In this document: positions 1 through 14,726 of the stretch, piece by piece
Numbering within the stretch: the first letter of the stretch is position 1
Layout of the letters: every line of letters begins with the position of its first letter
From: Torymus aiolomorphi
Taxonomy: Eukaryota; Arthropoda; Insecta; Hymenoptera; Torymidae
NCBI GenBank assembly: GCA_036365515.1
Contig: CM070877.1
Span: forward strand, 9,395,101 to 9,459,100
Direction of reading: 5' to 3'
DNA length: 64,000 bases
Notes under the pieces: model-generated
What the model was told of the DNA's origin: nothing
What the model saw: the letters and a program-made list of their open reading frames with translations, nothing else
Database searches by the model: none
Position numbers and translations under genes: made by a program

Positions 1-212
1 AAAATCAAGAGAACACTCTTCTGTGTTTTTTAACGTTCTAACACCCAGTCAAAGTTTGGAGTCGGAATATCAAGCCGTTTTTTCAAAAACTTTGAACGAA
101 ATTAAATTTTGTTTTGTTCAAAGTTTTTGCAAAAACGACTTGATATTTCGACTCCAAACTTTGACTGGATGATAGAACGTTAAAAAACACAGAAGAGTGT
201 TCTCTTGATTTT
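1..212. mobile_element. Foldback (MITE-like) hairpin, possibly cut by the window edge
   Basis: Two arms of about 97 nt (1-97 and 116-212) are reverse complements with only a handful of mismatches, separated by an 18-nt spacer (98-115). Each arm ends with AAAATCAAGAGAACACTC on the outside and AAAAACTTTGAAC on the inside. There is no coding capacity. The shape fits a non-autonomous foldback element. The left end coincides with the first base of the window, so the element may continue further left and a target-site duplication cannot be judged. Confidence 0.75.
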
Positions 213-295
213 TTGTGATTCGACGTATTTTATTTTTAATCAGCTTAAAACTGTGTGAATTGCTCGATCGGTAATGGTACGAGTATGGCATCCCC

Positions 296-947
296 TTAAG
301 GGGGTACATCCGATTTTAAAATGGGTTCACTATTTAATTTTTATGTCATAAATTATTAAAATATAATAATATAAGTTCATACAGATATGAAAGGCAAATA
401 CTTTCTGAACCGAAAAAAACTATTGTGATAAAAAAATTGTTAATCGAACACGTAGATATTGTTCAATAAGTAAAAAAGTTACTTTCGCTATTTGCCAACT
501 TTTTATTTTTCATTCGATTTTAATGTTTAACGTCTCATTTTACTCCTTAAATATTTGTCTATGACCCATCCAGGCTTATATTATGAAATAATTAATATAT
601 ACGAAGCAACATGTAATTGTTTACAGTTTAAGCACAGCAAACTTCAAGTTTATACTGCATTGTACTATAAACAATTACATATTGCTTTGTATATATTAAT
701 TATTCCATAATATAAGCCTGGATGGGTCGTAGACAAATAAAAAGTTGGCAAATAGCGAAAGTAACTTTTTTACTTATTGAACAATATCTACGTGTTCGAT
801 TAACAATTTTTTTATCACAATATTTTTTTTCGGTTCAGAAAGTATTTGCTTTTCGTATCTGAGTGAACTTACATTATTATATTTTAATAATTTATGACAT
901 AAAAATGAAATAGTGAACCCATTTTAAAATCGCATGAACCTCCTTAA
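296..947. mobile_element. Large foldback / MITE-like inverted repeat (~650 bp)
   Basis: The left arm (296-625) and right arm (669-947) are nearly perfect reverse complements. The outer ends read TTAAGGGGGTACATCCG (left) and its relative at 931-947 (right). Inner arms around 556-625 and 669-737 pair as well, leaving a loop of about 43 nt. The left arm has about 50 nt at 506-555 with no partner on the right, so one arm has gained or lost a block. No open frame of note lies inside. It is most likely a non-autonomous DNA transposon; the superfamily is not recognised. Confidence 0.75.
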
Positions 948-3900
948 AGTACACACAGACGCGCAGGCGTGCGATATTTATACTCACAACTCGCTGGCGT
1001 AATTTTATATAGACTCTCTCGCGTCGCTCTGAGATGTAATTCGCGCAAGGACACATCACGCGCTGCATATAATAATCTAAGCTCTAAGTACTTTATTTGG
1101 AAGCGCGCGTCCTCTTTATGTATATGCGCCTCTGCCGGCGGCGGTATGTATAACCGGCCTTAGTCGGCAGTCTATATGGAACGTAATTTTCCTCTACTAT
1201 AGCTATATACGTGCAGTTTCTAGAGAAATGACTTTCTATAAAGTTGACGCACGATAATCGGCTGCGTGCATATAGATGCGCGCTGGAAAAAGACGACTAC
1301 GCTATGCATGTGCTGCGGCGCATACCGCAATCGTTAGCCTCGGCTGAGCTCGCGACACAATGAGGCAGCGTCGCCTCTTTAGGCCTCTTTTTTGCCGGTC
1401 AAGTAGTTCTCGGAAGTTTTCGCGTTTTGCGGAAAGAGAGAGAAAGAGAGAGGGGAGTTTACGAGGTGCTGGTGATTGTAATGGTATTGTAATGACACGC
1501 TGGATTTGCATTTTAGAAAATGGATAGTTTTTCGAAGTGTTTTATAAGTTTCAAAATTATTTACTTGTTCAACGTTGATTCAACGTTAAAATAATACTGT
1601 TGTAATATTGTAACAGCATTATGCAAATGTTAAAATAACGTTACAACAATACCGAATGAAGATTATGCCACGCGAACCGATAAATACTGAATCCGAATAA
1701 AAACACCTTGCACACACATATCATTCATACAAATCACACGTCGAGATTTCAGGCCAGTAAATCGCAGTAATTTCGGTACTAGTCGCGCGCGCGCGAGCTC
1801 ATAAAGGGAACAAACGACTCGTCATTGTCTATCGGGTATATAGTCCCGGCGGCGAAAGAAGTTTGCCGAGGCGAAAATGAGCTCTCGGCCCCTCTCTTTC
1901 TCTCTCTCGAGGGTGGATATCACGCGCGAGGGAGGAGGGTGTAATCGCCCGGAAAATGGAAAAGCCAGTCAACCAGGCTCCCGAGCGCGCGGTGACAAAT
2001 GACGCTCCGGACAATTTACACGTCGGTATTTTCTCCCGCGCAAACTGCAACCGCGCCGCCGCCCCTTTGTCACGGGCTGGGGGGGCTGACTTTCTGTCTA
2101 CAACACGGGGTAGTTACGAGGGAGAACGAGAGAGAGAGAGAGAGAATCTCTGGTATGTAGCGTCCGAAAATTCAATTTTTTCCCTCATATTTTTCGGTCC
2201 AAGAATCCCTGTCCATATAAATCGTTACTCCCTGACGTAAGTAAATTCTTTCGTAGAGTTTGGATTATCGAAACTTTTCAAGTTTATATTTATGAAATAT
2301 TTTAACAACGTTGTTGTAATATTGTATAGGCATTGCTTGAATTATTTATAAATCATTTTCTATGTAGCTTCCTTGATAAGAACCATATAACTATATTGAG
2401 TGAACTTTAATGTTCCTCGTTAGTTTCACAAACTTTCCTAGAAAAATCCACGCGACGGCGTTTCGCGAGGACGTGATTCCGAGTGTCTCGAGGCAAAAGG
2501 CCTCATTAACCGCGTATAAGGCTATTTCTAGCTTGGTCGATCGACCAGCGACGCTAGGCGCGAATCATCATTCGGGATCATCTAAAGGAGAGCGCGTTAT
2601 GTAGAACCTTCAAAAGAACAAACGAGGAGGAAAAATCGAGCGCTGGCAAACTATAAGATAATATGCGATGGAGTTATTATTTGCTATCTCTCTCTCTCCC
2701 GCTCTCTCTTTCTCTTTGCATAATCACTTTTATAAATTATGACTGTCTCCGCACCTACACTTGTCGGGCGTAGCTCGGCGCTGCACGACAGGCTTATAAT
2801 TCCTCATACGCCTCCTCCTCTTTTTATACGATATTAGTATGCGAGCGAAAAGTTTTAATGACGACAGCCATCTAAGCTACTATTATAGTTTCAGTTATTA
2901 GTATATTTCTCTAACCTTTCTGCAAAATTTATACAACATTCTAGCTTGAAAGATTTTAGCAACACTATATATGTATAAACTATTTTAACGTATTCCAAGC
3001 TGCCGATTACCATAACGCATATTTCTCCCTACTGGGGGCACATAAAAAAAGCACACACACACACACCGGTAAAATGAGATTCCTCGAAGACAGTCGATCG
3101 AGGAAAATTCACTCTGTACACGGGGAAGGGGAGAGAGTAAGTATATAAGTATCGTGCAGCGGCGTATCGAATCGGCGCGCGAGGAATTAACGCGATTTCG
3201 CGGCTACAGGAGTATAGAGAAGCGGGGGGTGCGCGCGCGTAACTCGAGAGAAATGCGAGGGACACGCTTAAGCCGGGGATAATCGCATGAAACGATTTGC
3301 TCTTTTCACGCCCGATTAACTTCGCAATCTGTGTGTTGACTAGGCGGGCGCGATACACGCACGCACACACACGTGCGCGTACTGTATGAAGCCCCCCCCC
3401 CCCTGGTAATAACCAACAGATTTTTCCTCATCACTTGCTCGTCTCTTTAAAACTGTTTCTGGGGCTGGCTTAGGCCTCCTTAAGTCATTGTGATAATAAC
3501 AGGGAATATAACGCGTAACGTACGTTTCGCTGCGTGTTTTTTCTTTCGTCGGGTGATGGATGTTACCGTATAGCGTCGAACGATTATGTAACTCCGACGC
3601 GGAGAGTAGTGTTGTTATTTTAATGCTCTATTCATACTGTCCATAACATTAATATAATGTTCTCGTGTGATTTAGGATTGTTATTTTTATATCTCCTCCA
3701 CTACTTTTCTAATATGTTTGTCGTTTATTTTAAGTATACGCGCTCATAATTATGACATATATATAGGAAGTAATATTGCAACAACATTGTTCCAATACCA
3801 CCATAGCGTTCTGTTGCCTCCTAACGCCACAGAAATTTTGTGAAGGAGAAAAAAAAAGCTGCCGCAACCATTTTGTTTTCCTCGCATATACGATCCTTAG

Positions 3901-6900
3901 CAACGATAACGCGCGCGTATATGGATGACAGTAAGCAGCGCGCTCGTACTCCAGACGGGGTGTTCTGTTTGGAGTCAGCTGCGCCGCCGCGATAGCGCTA
4001 AACACGAGAGAGAGGGCGGCGCGTTTGAGGCCTCTTATCTTGCCTCTCTCTTTTTCTCCTCTCCATTTTGACGCGTGGCTAATTTGGACGTCAGGACGCT
4101 GTCGATCAGGCACGAAGGCGCCACTTCTCCCTCCCTCGTATCGAATGTGTACGTACAAGGCTGGCGTATATATATAATATAATATCCAGCGAAAACAAAC
4201 GTAGAGAGAGAGAGAGAGATGTAGCGCAGACACCCCTGCGCGGTTCAACTAAAATTCCGCGCAAGCCTGCCGGAATGAAACGCTCGTGCGCGCGCGCGCG
4301 ACGAGAGATTTGCTGCCGGTAAACAGCGTCGCGCGCGAGAGAAAAATGAACCGACGATTTACGCACCGCCGTCCGGGAATTTCACTTTAACCGACTACGG
4401 CCGCGCATGTGTGCGTGTATGTATGCATGTGTGCGAGAAGCGAGCTCGCTTTTCCTTTGCACGAGGGGACGAGCGAGGCGAGCTGTGTGTATTATTCTTC
4501 GCGCGTGTACATCAGAGAGCAAGCTAGATTCTCTATTGATTTCATGATTTAGTGGTCTCGGGGCAGTTATTATCAACTTGCAGAACTATAAGTTCTTATT
4601 GATCTTTTCGTATTTATGGTAATTGATTGAGGGGTATTTCTTTTTTTTTTTTTCAAATTTCTTTTGATTTTCGCTGAACTTTGTTAGTGTGTTGCTGCAA
4701 TATTGATATAACGTTGTTGCAGTGTTCTTTATATTTATTTCGTATATCGGAATAAAATTATTTTTGTTTGATTCATGTTTGTTATTGGAGTATTGTTGTG
4801 ATAAAAATAAATTCTCTCAAGGTTACTTCTCAAAGTTATTATTCTGACGAGAGGGCCGTTTCAGTGTCCATTCGCCTAAAAAAAGATGATTCAAAAGTGA
4901 AAAATAACGGATTTTTCGAACAAAAACACCGGTATAATATTACAGGCCCCATCAAACCATAATTAAAGCAATATTTTGTTTGTTTTTCAAATGCGAGCCA
5001 AGTGGCGTACTTAATGGAATTTTCGGGCGTTTTTGTGAGCCGACCGGGCGTGTGCGCAGAGAGAGCCGCGTCTCTTATAACATTCAATTTTCGTGCGCAA
5101 AGTTGCAAAGTCACATTTTCGTGGCACCGGCCGCGCGCTTTATAGACAGCGCCGAGAGAAATTAGTCATGCTTCCGCGCGGGCAATCACGGAAGTGTAGG
5201 GTGAGCGTCGCCGCTGCTACCGCCTAGTCTCTCGGAAACTGGACACCTGCTAATTTTTCCTGTGTAATCGATCGAAAACTCAATTCGGGAACCTGCTCCC
5301 AATTGCTTCTTTTTTTTTCTTTGGTTATAAAAAACACAGTATACGAAGCGAGAGCTAGTGTTCTTAATAGTAATCTCGATATATCTCGGATAATGCGATG
5401 CTTATATAGATGGCGCGATCAGGCCCCAGTAGTTTCGTCGCCACGCTTCCCTTGAAATTAGGCATCTGCCGGTTCGGAACAAACCGATTCAAAGATTGAA
5501 TTTAATCTGCTGGAAAGGCGTGTAGAGTGAGGGCCGACGATGACGCAACGGTAATCGTTTTGCCACGGCGCGCGGCCGCGCACAGGTGGCTGCCGCCGCC
5601 GCCGTCGCCGCCGCTCGCGGCACGTGCATTTGCGCACACTAACACATTCGTTGCGTTGGGCCAGACGAGAAGAGAGCCTTAAGTGGCAATGAGGATGGTA
5701 ATTTTTACGAAATCTCTTTCTGACCTTGTTTTTAATCTATCTGATAGGCGAAATCGCGGGACTTCTGAACGGCTAGTATTGATTAAATACTTTTCTAATA
5801 CTGTTTCAATATCACAATAACGCTACAACAATATCACTTTAAGGCAATATTACAATAACATTATTACAATATTATTTTCAGAAAAAAAATATAAAAGATA
5901 GTGAAAATTTCTAGTCGATTTGTATAGGGCCACATTTAGGCGTGAAACTAATTAAAAATAACGATATAAAATTTCGTAAGCGGTGCACACCGCACCGATA
6001 TCGCTTCTGGTCATTAATCCGACGAAGGCCAACAGCAGGACGCGTTTGCTCTCGGTCTACTAATTTGTTTGTCCCAACCTAATCAAAGGATTAACTGTAA
6101 AAAAGCCGGCTAATTCGAGTGGAATTCTACCCGGAGCGGCAAAAAGTAAATTGAAAAAGAAATTGAAAGAGATAGTAAGCTGCTCTCTCTCTCTATCTCT
6201 CGCAGTAGCTACCGTTTCGTGAAGCTAAATAGAACGCACCTTTCTTCTCTCGACGCGCGTGCGTCGAGCGCGAAGAGAGAACGAGAGAGAGAGAGAAAAA
6301 GAAGCGAGGGAATTAAAGCCTACGTTTAACAAATGCATGTTGATACAGCTGCCTTTGTGCTCTCGCGGTGCCGAAAAAGCCGTCCAGTCTGCCAGCCGAG
6401 AGGTATTCGCGTTTTCTCTCTCCCTCTCTCTCTCCTTCTCTCGCTCTCGTAACGCTTAAATCGCTTTACACGCCATATATCATCCTCGTCGATTGCTAAT
6501 TCTCTCCCTTGCCCGCGCGCGAGCACACGGGGCTATAAATTACGCTGCTAATTTTATCATTTTTTCGAGTGCGCGCGCGCGCATGGAAAATAAAGAAAAT
6601 GCCGCGAGTTATCGGGGCAATTGGAGTGGTGTGCGCGAGGTAGAGACAGAAATAAGTAAGCGCCCGCAGACGGTATAACGAAAGACAAAGTCGGATCTCG
6701 CCGCGGTGAATTCCCCCGCGGGGAATGATGTATCGTCGGCCGCGTTCGTATATATTTTTAAAAACCATTCCAGAGTCGTTTTAGTTTTTTCGGTCTACGC
6801 GGTTCTCGCGGGAGGAAATCGGTTTCTAATACGAATTATTGTGCGAATCGCGCGCGGTAATCTTAATTTCACTGCCGGCAGCTGCTGTGCCGCCGCGTAT

Positions 6901-9900
6901 CTATATATATTCTTTTCGGATTACCAATAATAGCACGATAATATACTAGTTTCGAGAACCGGTTGTGGCCCATACATATAAAAGGACTGCAGGTTAGAGA
7001 ATTTCGCGATGCAGTTCTAAAAGTCCCGAACATATTAATAGCTTCGGTTCCACCGCGATTCCCCGTTCCAATTTAACAGTTTTACAAAGGCGGTATATAT
7101 AATAAAACATTTATTGATCCACGCGGTTTCCATCAAAAATATCAAGAGGCACAGGAGACGAGGCGACAACTGCTTTTACGACTATCCTCCTCCCCGTCAT
7201 ACGCGCACAAGTATATACCCCTCCCCCTTTTCTCGAACTGTCTCTCTCGCTGTCTCCTTTTCCTTCGTTTTCCTCTCGTTTCCCATATATATACACACGC
7301 CGTCGTTCTCTCGACACGCCTGCCTCTTAACGCGCTTAACTCGAGGAATCTGCGGAACGCCCGTCTGACAACATGATTGCATCACGTTCGACGCCGTACG
7401 TCGCGGTCAATTCTACACATATACACGTATATATATCTCTCTCGTTAACCGAGGGCCGGTAATTATGCGTTTTTACGCGGCCCGGACCCGCGCTTTCTTA
7501 TTGGCGGAAAAAAGCGAGAGCGGCTCGAGATCTATTGTCGGCGCGGCCGCCTAAATACGTGCGACTGGATGTATAAAAAGCGGGCCGAATTTCGGCTCAC
7601 GAGGCGGAAATTGTTTGTTGTTTTTGCGCTGGCTCGCTCGCTCGCCTGGCTGTGGTTGTGGGAAAATTCGCTCCCGGTCGCGATGTGATAACGAAGGCGA
7701 ACTTGAAGTAGGTGGAGTCGTACGCGAGGTTAACGAAAGCGAGGGAATATAATATACTGTTATACATTTGAATTATTATCTTTAGAGTATGTGCAGTGTG
7801 GCTAGGAGTTGACGTGAAAAAAACGCACGATAATTCAAGCGCTTTCTACCCGGGAAGCCGCTTCGTTGGTAAAACTAATGATAAAATTTAGAAGTCTAAT
7901 CGACGGTCTTTTTTGTCGTCGAATGGGCGCTCTACACTTTTTTCTGAAAGTACTTTAATTAGGTGAACCATGAGTTACAGTTAATTGTCACGTTCGCTTT
8001 GATAATAAAAAAATATATTCTGGATACTTTATTTTAGTGTAACGTCAAATGAGTATTTCTACATAATATCGGTTAAATTCTTAAAAAACAACATTGAAAC
8101 CACATTTCAACAATAAAACAGTAACATTCCCCGGCAAAAACTAGTAAAAAAAAACAACACCCCCACATAATAAACGCGCACCACCATTCTCACACCATTA
8201 AACAGCGATAAACGTCGCTACATTCCGTTCATATCTGTACTCACTCCAGCATACAACTCCAAACCAAAAAAGAAACGAAAAAAAAAGAAAATAAAGACCC
8301 AGAGATCCCGAGAAGCACGCCGTGAAAAATGACGACCACTCATAATCCCTCGCGAATTCCGCCTAAGACGTAGGTGGCGTACACGCGCGTAACGCTGCGG
8401 GACAAAAAAGCAGCGGCAGCAGCTCGACGCGGGCGAGCAATTAGATCTGTCGTCCTGAGGCATTTGTCGTCCGCGCGTGCGCGCGTTCTTAAATTAAAAC
8501 GCGAGGACGGAGTTTAGCGCTTTACGAGCAGCCGAGTGTATATAATATAATACACAGCCGGGCGTATATAACGGAAGAGAGTATCGGTGGCGAGCCGAAA
8601 AGTAGTGACAGGTGCGCGCGAGCGATTCGCTTCCTTGCTCGCTCACGGGAGCGTCTGTTTCTGCCACGCGGCCGGCGTGGACTATCAATTATTTTGCTGG
8701 CCCCGCGACGGTGGCTTATTCCTTTGTGTAATTAATATATCACATTCTCGTGTGCGTGTAGGTCTATTGTGATACACCGTCAGGCGATTTTTGCGTTTTT
8801 CAATTTTCCCTGCCGCGGTGTTGTGACAGTGCGCCGGGAAACGCACGAGCGGGCCTCTTTCGGCATTTGCATGCAATCATAATAAATCAGGCGCTCGCAG
8901 CGATGGATTATTAATAATTGTTTATCGTCGATAAAAGCGCGGCCTTTTGAACATCCTCTCTCGCTCGGCCTTGGAGACTTTTTGTCAGGGCACGGGAGCG
9001 GTGGTGTATAACGTAGAAAAATCTCTCCGTCGTCGGCTCCCTCAATTTGTTCGCGGGGCTGCGCCATTTAACGAGCGGGGCGCGCGCAAAAAATCGAGAT
9101 AGAGACATTCCTTCGCGGACGGGACCGGAGAGGGAGAGGAGATCGCACGCGGGTTGTAAAGCCGTCGTGCGCGCGCGGTTTCTAATTGCGGATAGAGGCG
9201 ACGACGCGCTGACTAATGACTCCCAGGGCTTTTCCTCGCGCGGCTTTTCCGGCTTTTCGGGAATATCTCGAGGTCCCCGGGGACGCTGTGAGTAAAGGAA
9301 GAAAGAAAGGGAAAGAGAGAGAGATATAGCCTTGATTGATGCGCGAGCGCGAAAAACGTACGAGGACGGTGATGAATGGATTCTCGAAAGTCTGTTCGGT
9401 GAGAGATAACGTATGCAGATGTGTGATGCTCGAGTGGGAGGAGGGATTTTTTTCCACTAATTTCGGGGCGGTGATGTTGTGTGTAGGTTGTCGGCTGTTG
9501 GGGTTTGTCAACGGTGATGATTGGCCGCTTCAGTTTCTAATGACTTATAATTAGCTATGCGGTTAGAGGGACCAGTATGAGGGGAAAGTATTTTCCAAAT
9601 CGTTATTGCAACATTGTTGTAGCGTTGAAACAATATTATTTCAGAGCCTTCACAAAGTAACGCTATAATACTAGCACAACGTTAAGTCAACATTGCCGCA
9701 GGAACACGTCAACTTTAGCTTGTCAAGCCGTTAACACGAAAAACGAGCGCAAAAAGCTCCTCGACTACCAGCATAATTATGTCGCTAAATGCGCCCGCTT
9801 ACACAGAAGCCTTTGGCCGTCTTATTTCTCCCTTTACCGCCGCAGCAAGAGAGAGAGAGAGAAGAGCGGTACTAAGGGCCGTTTAGTGCGAGCGAGCGAG

Positions 9901-12900
9901 CCTGTGATCCTATTAACTGCGACGACCTCTTTCCCCGAATACTTTTTTTTCGGCCTTATTTCCACCTTCGCCGCGCAGCCCTTCTATTTCGGGCCGACGC
10001 GCGGAGCCGCGCTTATATATACCGAGCGCGCGCGGCTATCTCTCTCTCTCACTACGTCGGATGAGAGAGAGGCTACTTGTAGCCACGTGCCGCTGATTAG
10101 TGCAATTACCGAAACAAGAGTCAAAGCTCCTTTCTAAGCTCCGAAAATTTCCGCGTACCGACGGCGATCCGGGAATTCAATCACCGGGGAAGACGGCCTC
10201 GGCATGCACAGCTGACAAGTTTATATTATGCAGAGATCCGAGCGACAGTTAGCCATGTTTGCACGTTGGCAGTTGAGTCGGCTTGACACATTGTATTCAC
10301 GTGGTATGAAATATATTCGCTTTTTGACACAATGTATTGTAGTAACGTTGTAACAATATTATAATAATATTATACTTTTTTTTTTTGTTTTAAGAAATAA
10401 AGTAAAAATATTTTTTAATGGATAAAAAGATAGGTAGCAGAGAATTCGCGTTGTATAAATGTTAGTAGTTAACAGCCATAATAACAATAAATAAGGATTA
10501 AGAATACTACAATTTTTAAGGAGGAGTCTATAAAAGAGCATATAAAAATTAAATAGAAAAACAGCACCATTTTCTCTTTTCCCATCGTCCATCCCGAAAA
10601 AAAGCGCCAGCTTAAAGCCAACGGCATCGATGATTGATCTGCGAGCATCGCACAGTCGATAGGAAACGAAAAAAAAGAAAATTGTTTGTACAATTCTATC
10701 ACCAGACATCCCGGCCGCCATAGGTGTGAGTAAATAAAAATTCGTTAATTAAGTGGTCGCAGCCGACGCACGCGCACACCCAGCGGCCATAAAACACGGC
10801 ATTAGAGAGGCTCTCTCTCTCTCTCTCTCGAGCGCGATAAAAATTTCGTAAGGCCAATAATTAGAGTCGAAAGCGCTCGTTCGTGCACGCCGGCCAACTG
10901 TCCGTTTCGGGAAAGCAGCATCGGGACCACCCGTGTGCGCGCGCACGCGGCGAACTATCATTTTTATCGACGAGGATCGTAATATCGGCTCCGGGGCTCA
11001 ACACCTCACTCGAAAATCACCAGGTGGGACGCAGCGGGACGCCCTAATGAAGACGGATCCCGCGGGCTCTGCTGATGCCGCTGCTGCTGCGCTCTGTACA
11101 CGCCTCTCTTCTCACCTATATGTATACCTATACCTCTCGCGTATACAGTACGCTTGGGAAATCAATTTGTGCGAGGAGGGAAAAATTTTTTCGGGCGCGA
11201 AGAAGAAGAAGAAGTAGGTGTAGAAGGGGCCGATCATTTTTCATCTTCGCAACAGCCTGCGAGCACGCGCACTGTGTGGCGTTCGATAATTGAGACGTTT
11301 ACGCGTTTCCGTAGGAAAATTCAAAGCTCATTTCCCGTTGCTATAGAACCGAAGGAAACGGACGGACGGATGGAACGTCTCATTTTCGGTTTCTTTGTTA
11401 ACGTAACAAGTGCGTGCTGTTGGTTCTAAAAGCACTAATTCACCGCCAGCGTGGGGTAGTATTTTTCAAGTAGATTGGCCTTCCGTTTTCCTCTACTTTG
11501 CCGTCATTCGGTTAATTGCTGTTTATTTTTCGGCCGAATTACCGATTATGCAAACGCAATTAAGATTGTCTCTGCGGGAGACGTAACATGTAAGAAACCT
11601 AAACGTCTGTTTTCCATTTTTTATTTTTCCGACAGTATCGTCATTTTTATAATATTTAAATCCACGAACATGTTAAGAATTTGGAGGTTATGTTAGTAAA
11701 TAATAAATACAGACTTATAAATTAAGCACTACGTCATTCAAAATCACTATCAATCATCCACCGGCAGTAAAAACTAATCAGCCTCGATTTCCCGCCGCCT
11801 CATCATTTCCGGCCGTCCACTTCCCCTATAAAAGAAAAAAATATCCCCAGATATTAGGAAAGAATCATCACCCAAACGAATTCAGGGAACGAGCAACCGA
11901 TGCCCACATCCTCCTCAATATTTTGACTCTCCAGCAGCATCCGCTAGGAAAAATTTAAATATTTCCCTTCTTCGTACCGCAACTCGCGGGGTATCGCTGC
12001 GCACAGCATTCCGGATGCGATTGAGCAATCGAGCGATAAATCTCTCCTGCGGGGCCTGAGTAAGTGCTCCAATTTCGGAATTCGTGTTTGGGGGGCCCAC
12101 CTAAGAGATATATCGCCGACATGTGCGCATCTCCCGCGGGGTCTTGTCCTGTGGTCCTTTCTCTCCCTCGCTCCTCAAAACAATGCGAGAAAAAGCCGGA
12201 GAGAGAGAGATGGAGCTAGACAAATGACTGTCGCGCCCGCACGCCCGCCCAATTGGCCTGTCAGGCCTTTTCTCTTTTTCTCGCTTCGGCCTTCGTTCGT
12301 TCTCTCTCTCGCCTCCTTCTTCTTCTCCTTCTTTTTTCTTCAAGGTGTTGGGCAGTGAGACGGATTCCGAACGCGATACCTTCTTCACGCCTTCAGGGTA
12401 GTGGTTTACTGGATTAGGGGACACAAGAGTCTCTTTGGGTTTTTAGGTTAGATTGGATCTTCGAGGTGTTAGAAGAAAGTTGAAACGTCATTGGAGAACG
12501 TTGAACTAGTGTTATTTCAATCTCACCTCAATCCTCATCCATCTGATTTTCATTTTTTATTGATCAACCAAGTGCTTTTGTAATTCATTCTTCTCTCAGC
12601 ATTATTATAGTCATTGCTTGCGAATGTCGATAACCGTAACTATCATTGTCACACGCCACCCCGTTCAAAGCCTATGGTATCGCTTTGTTAACAACTATTG
12701 TCACGCCATCGACACGTCTAAAATTAGCCCAAGCAATAAAGTTGTCCGCGAATAAATCAGCCTTATAGCGCGCGCAGCACCGGCGTTTTTAACCATCGAC
12801 CTACAAAGCCCCCCCCCCCTCTCCCTATATCTCCTCTACTTATTGCTCCACTGATCACAAAACGATCGACCCGCGTCCACTTTTCCGTCTACCACACGCG

Positions 12901-14170
12901 TAGATAACTCACACACACACTCGATCGACCAGTTTTCACCGCGCGCTTCAAAAATCTCTCTCCTTTGCATGTCAATGGGCCGGTATTTTTCATCGAAAGT
13001 GGAAAACATTCGCGCGACGAATAGAGACGGAGAGAGATTGAGAGACGAGAGTGGGAGCGAGCGGAGGAAAGGCTTGCGAAAAACGACGACGACGACGGCG
13101 GCGGCGGCGAATTCGTGAACATCAAACGAATTAAATCTCCGCGGCGGAGCCGACCGCAGAAACTAATATCTCAGCGCCTCTTTTCGCTCTCTCTCTCCCT
13201 CGCTCTATGTTTCTTCGACTCTTCTTGTGCAGTAGTCGTGCGCCACCGCCAGCAAAATGGACGACCCCACCACTTACACCCTTTTTCTCGCTTCTTCCCC
13301 ACCTCGCGCGCGGTCGTAATAAAAAAAAAAGAGAAGAGGAAGAAGTAACAGCTCGCCGACCGACCTTTTACCGAAAATGTTACACCTTTTCGCGCTGTAG
13401 GCCCCGAGGCGGCGTGCCGCCGCATGCAGCTGTGTGTATATTCAATTCCGCGCGTAACCCAGTTTTATCGATTTGCGCGTAGTGCCTGTAGATGGGAGTG
13501 CGGCGATGATGGCTCGGGCGGGGATGTATACGATGAGAGAGAGAGAGAGCGGGGTAATAATCGATTTTGATTGTGATGATATGTTGCTGATGTTTGGCGG
13601 GATTTATTAGGCGGGTGGGGTAGGTACGCGTAATATAGAAATTGTTGCAGTATTGAATTAACGTTTTAATGACGTTGTTTTTTCACCTGTTGACATTGAG
13701 AATTTTCTTAGATTAAAGAAAACGTTAATTAGTAGAAATTACGCGTTGAATATATATATTTTTTTTTAATTTGGAAACCTCGAGGCGGTTCAGTGTGGTC
13801 CTCCTTTTTCAATCAATTTTACAACATCAATTCGGATTAAAACTCCCTATCGAACCTTAAATCTCGATCTTATAATTTCGCAATAAACACATCTCACCGC
13901 ACTTTACAATTCCTCGTCTCCTTTCCAAAACCGCTCCAATCACACACGATATCAAAAGCCATAACAATCTGCATAATGTACCATATTTTTGCAGTTATTA
14001 TACCCACACCACGCACCACGACAGAAAAAAGTCTAGCCTCTAATATACGATCGCCGTTTGCGCGTGTAAATCCGCGTGTTATTCCAAGAGCCTCCGCGAT
14101 CGATCCTCATACTCGACGGACCAGCATCACTCGAACTCTTGCCGCGGACTGTACCCTCTACCACGGCGCT

Positions 14171-14189
14171 CGCGCGCGCGCGCGCGCGC
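14171..14189. repeat. (CG)n alternating tract
   Basis: Nineteen bases of uninterrupted alternating C and G. A similar GC run lies at 45,724-45,740. Alternating CG is able to form Z-DNA in principle, and nothing here shows that it does. Confidence 0.8.
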
Positions 14190-14699
14190 AGGTGTGACCG
14201 ATGCGGCGGCGGCACTCTTTGATCCACATCGAGGCGCGACTACTTTGTCCGAGCTCGGCCGCTCTTTTCCAATTTCGAGCCAATTACGCTTTTTTCCGCG
14301 ATAAATACACGTCGATGCGTCGACTGCTCTCCTCTCTGCGATCTCTCTCTATCTATCGTGAAAATTTTCGATTGTCCTGTCGATGATATCATAAGTGCGT
14401 TAGTTCTCACACGTTCTGGAATTCCGTGTGAGTACATGTGTGTGTGTATGTGTGTTATATGTGTGTGCGCGGGCGCTTGATGGGTCCGGAACGAATGCGT
14501 AATACGACTTTTATGGGGTATCCTCTCTCCCCGACATTTTGAGATGCGCCTGATTTGTGGCGCGCGCCTTTGCATATACAAAGGGCACCGGCGAAGCTCT
14601 TTCTTTCTCTCTCTAGATCCTCTTCTCCCTTCGTCGCTTCTCTCGAGTGTATATAAAAATTTCTCAAACTTATATGTTTCACCGTGCGCGCGCATGCGC

Positions 14700-14726
14700 G
14701 AGAGAGAGAGAGAGAGAGAGAGAGAG
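14700..14726. repeat. (GA)n microsatellite
   Basis: About 13 GA units, one of many GA/CT tracts in the window. GA runs can bind GAGA-factor-type proteins in insects, but their ubiquity here argues for ordinary simple repeats. Confidence 0.9.

Noticed and set aside
3730..4248. 172-codon open frame on the - strand
   Set aside because: It crosses GA and CG repeats and has no domain, and neighbouring frames of similar length occur in the same repeats.
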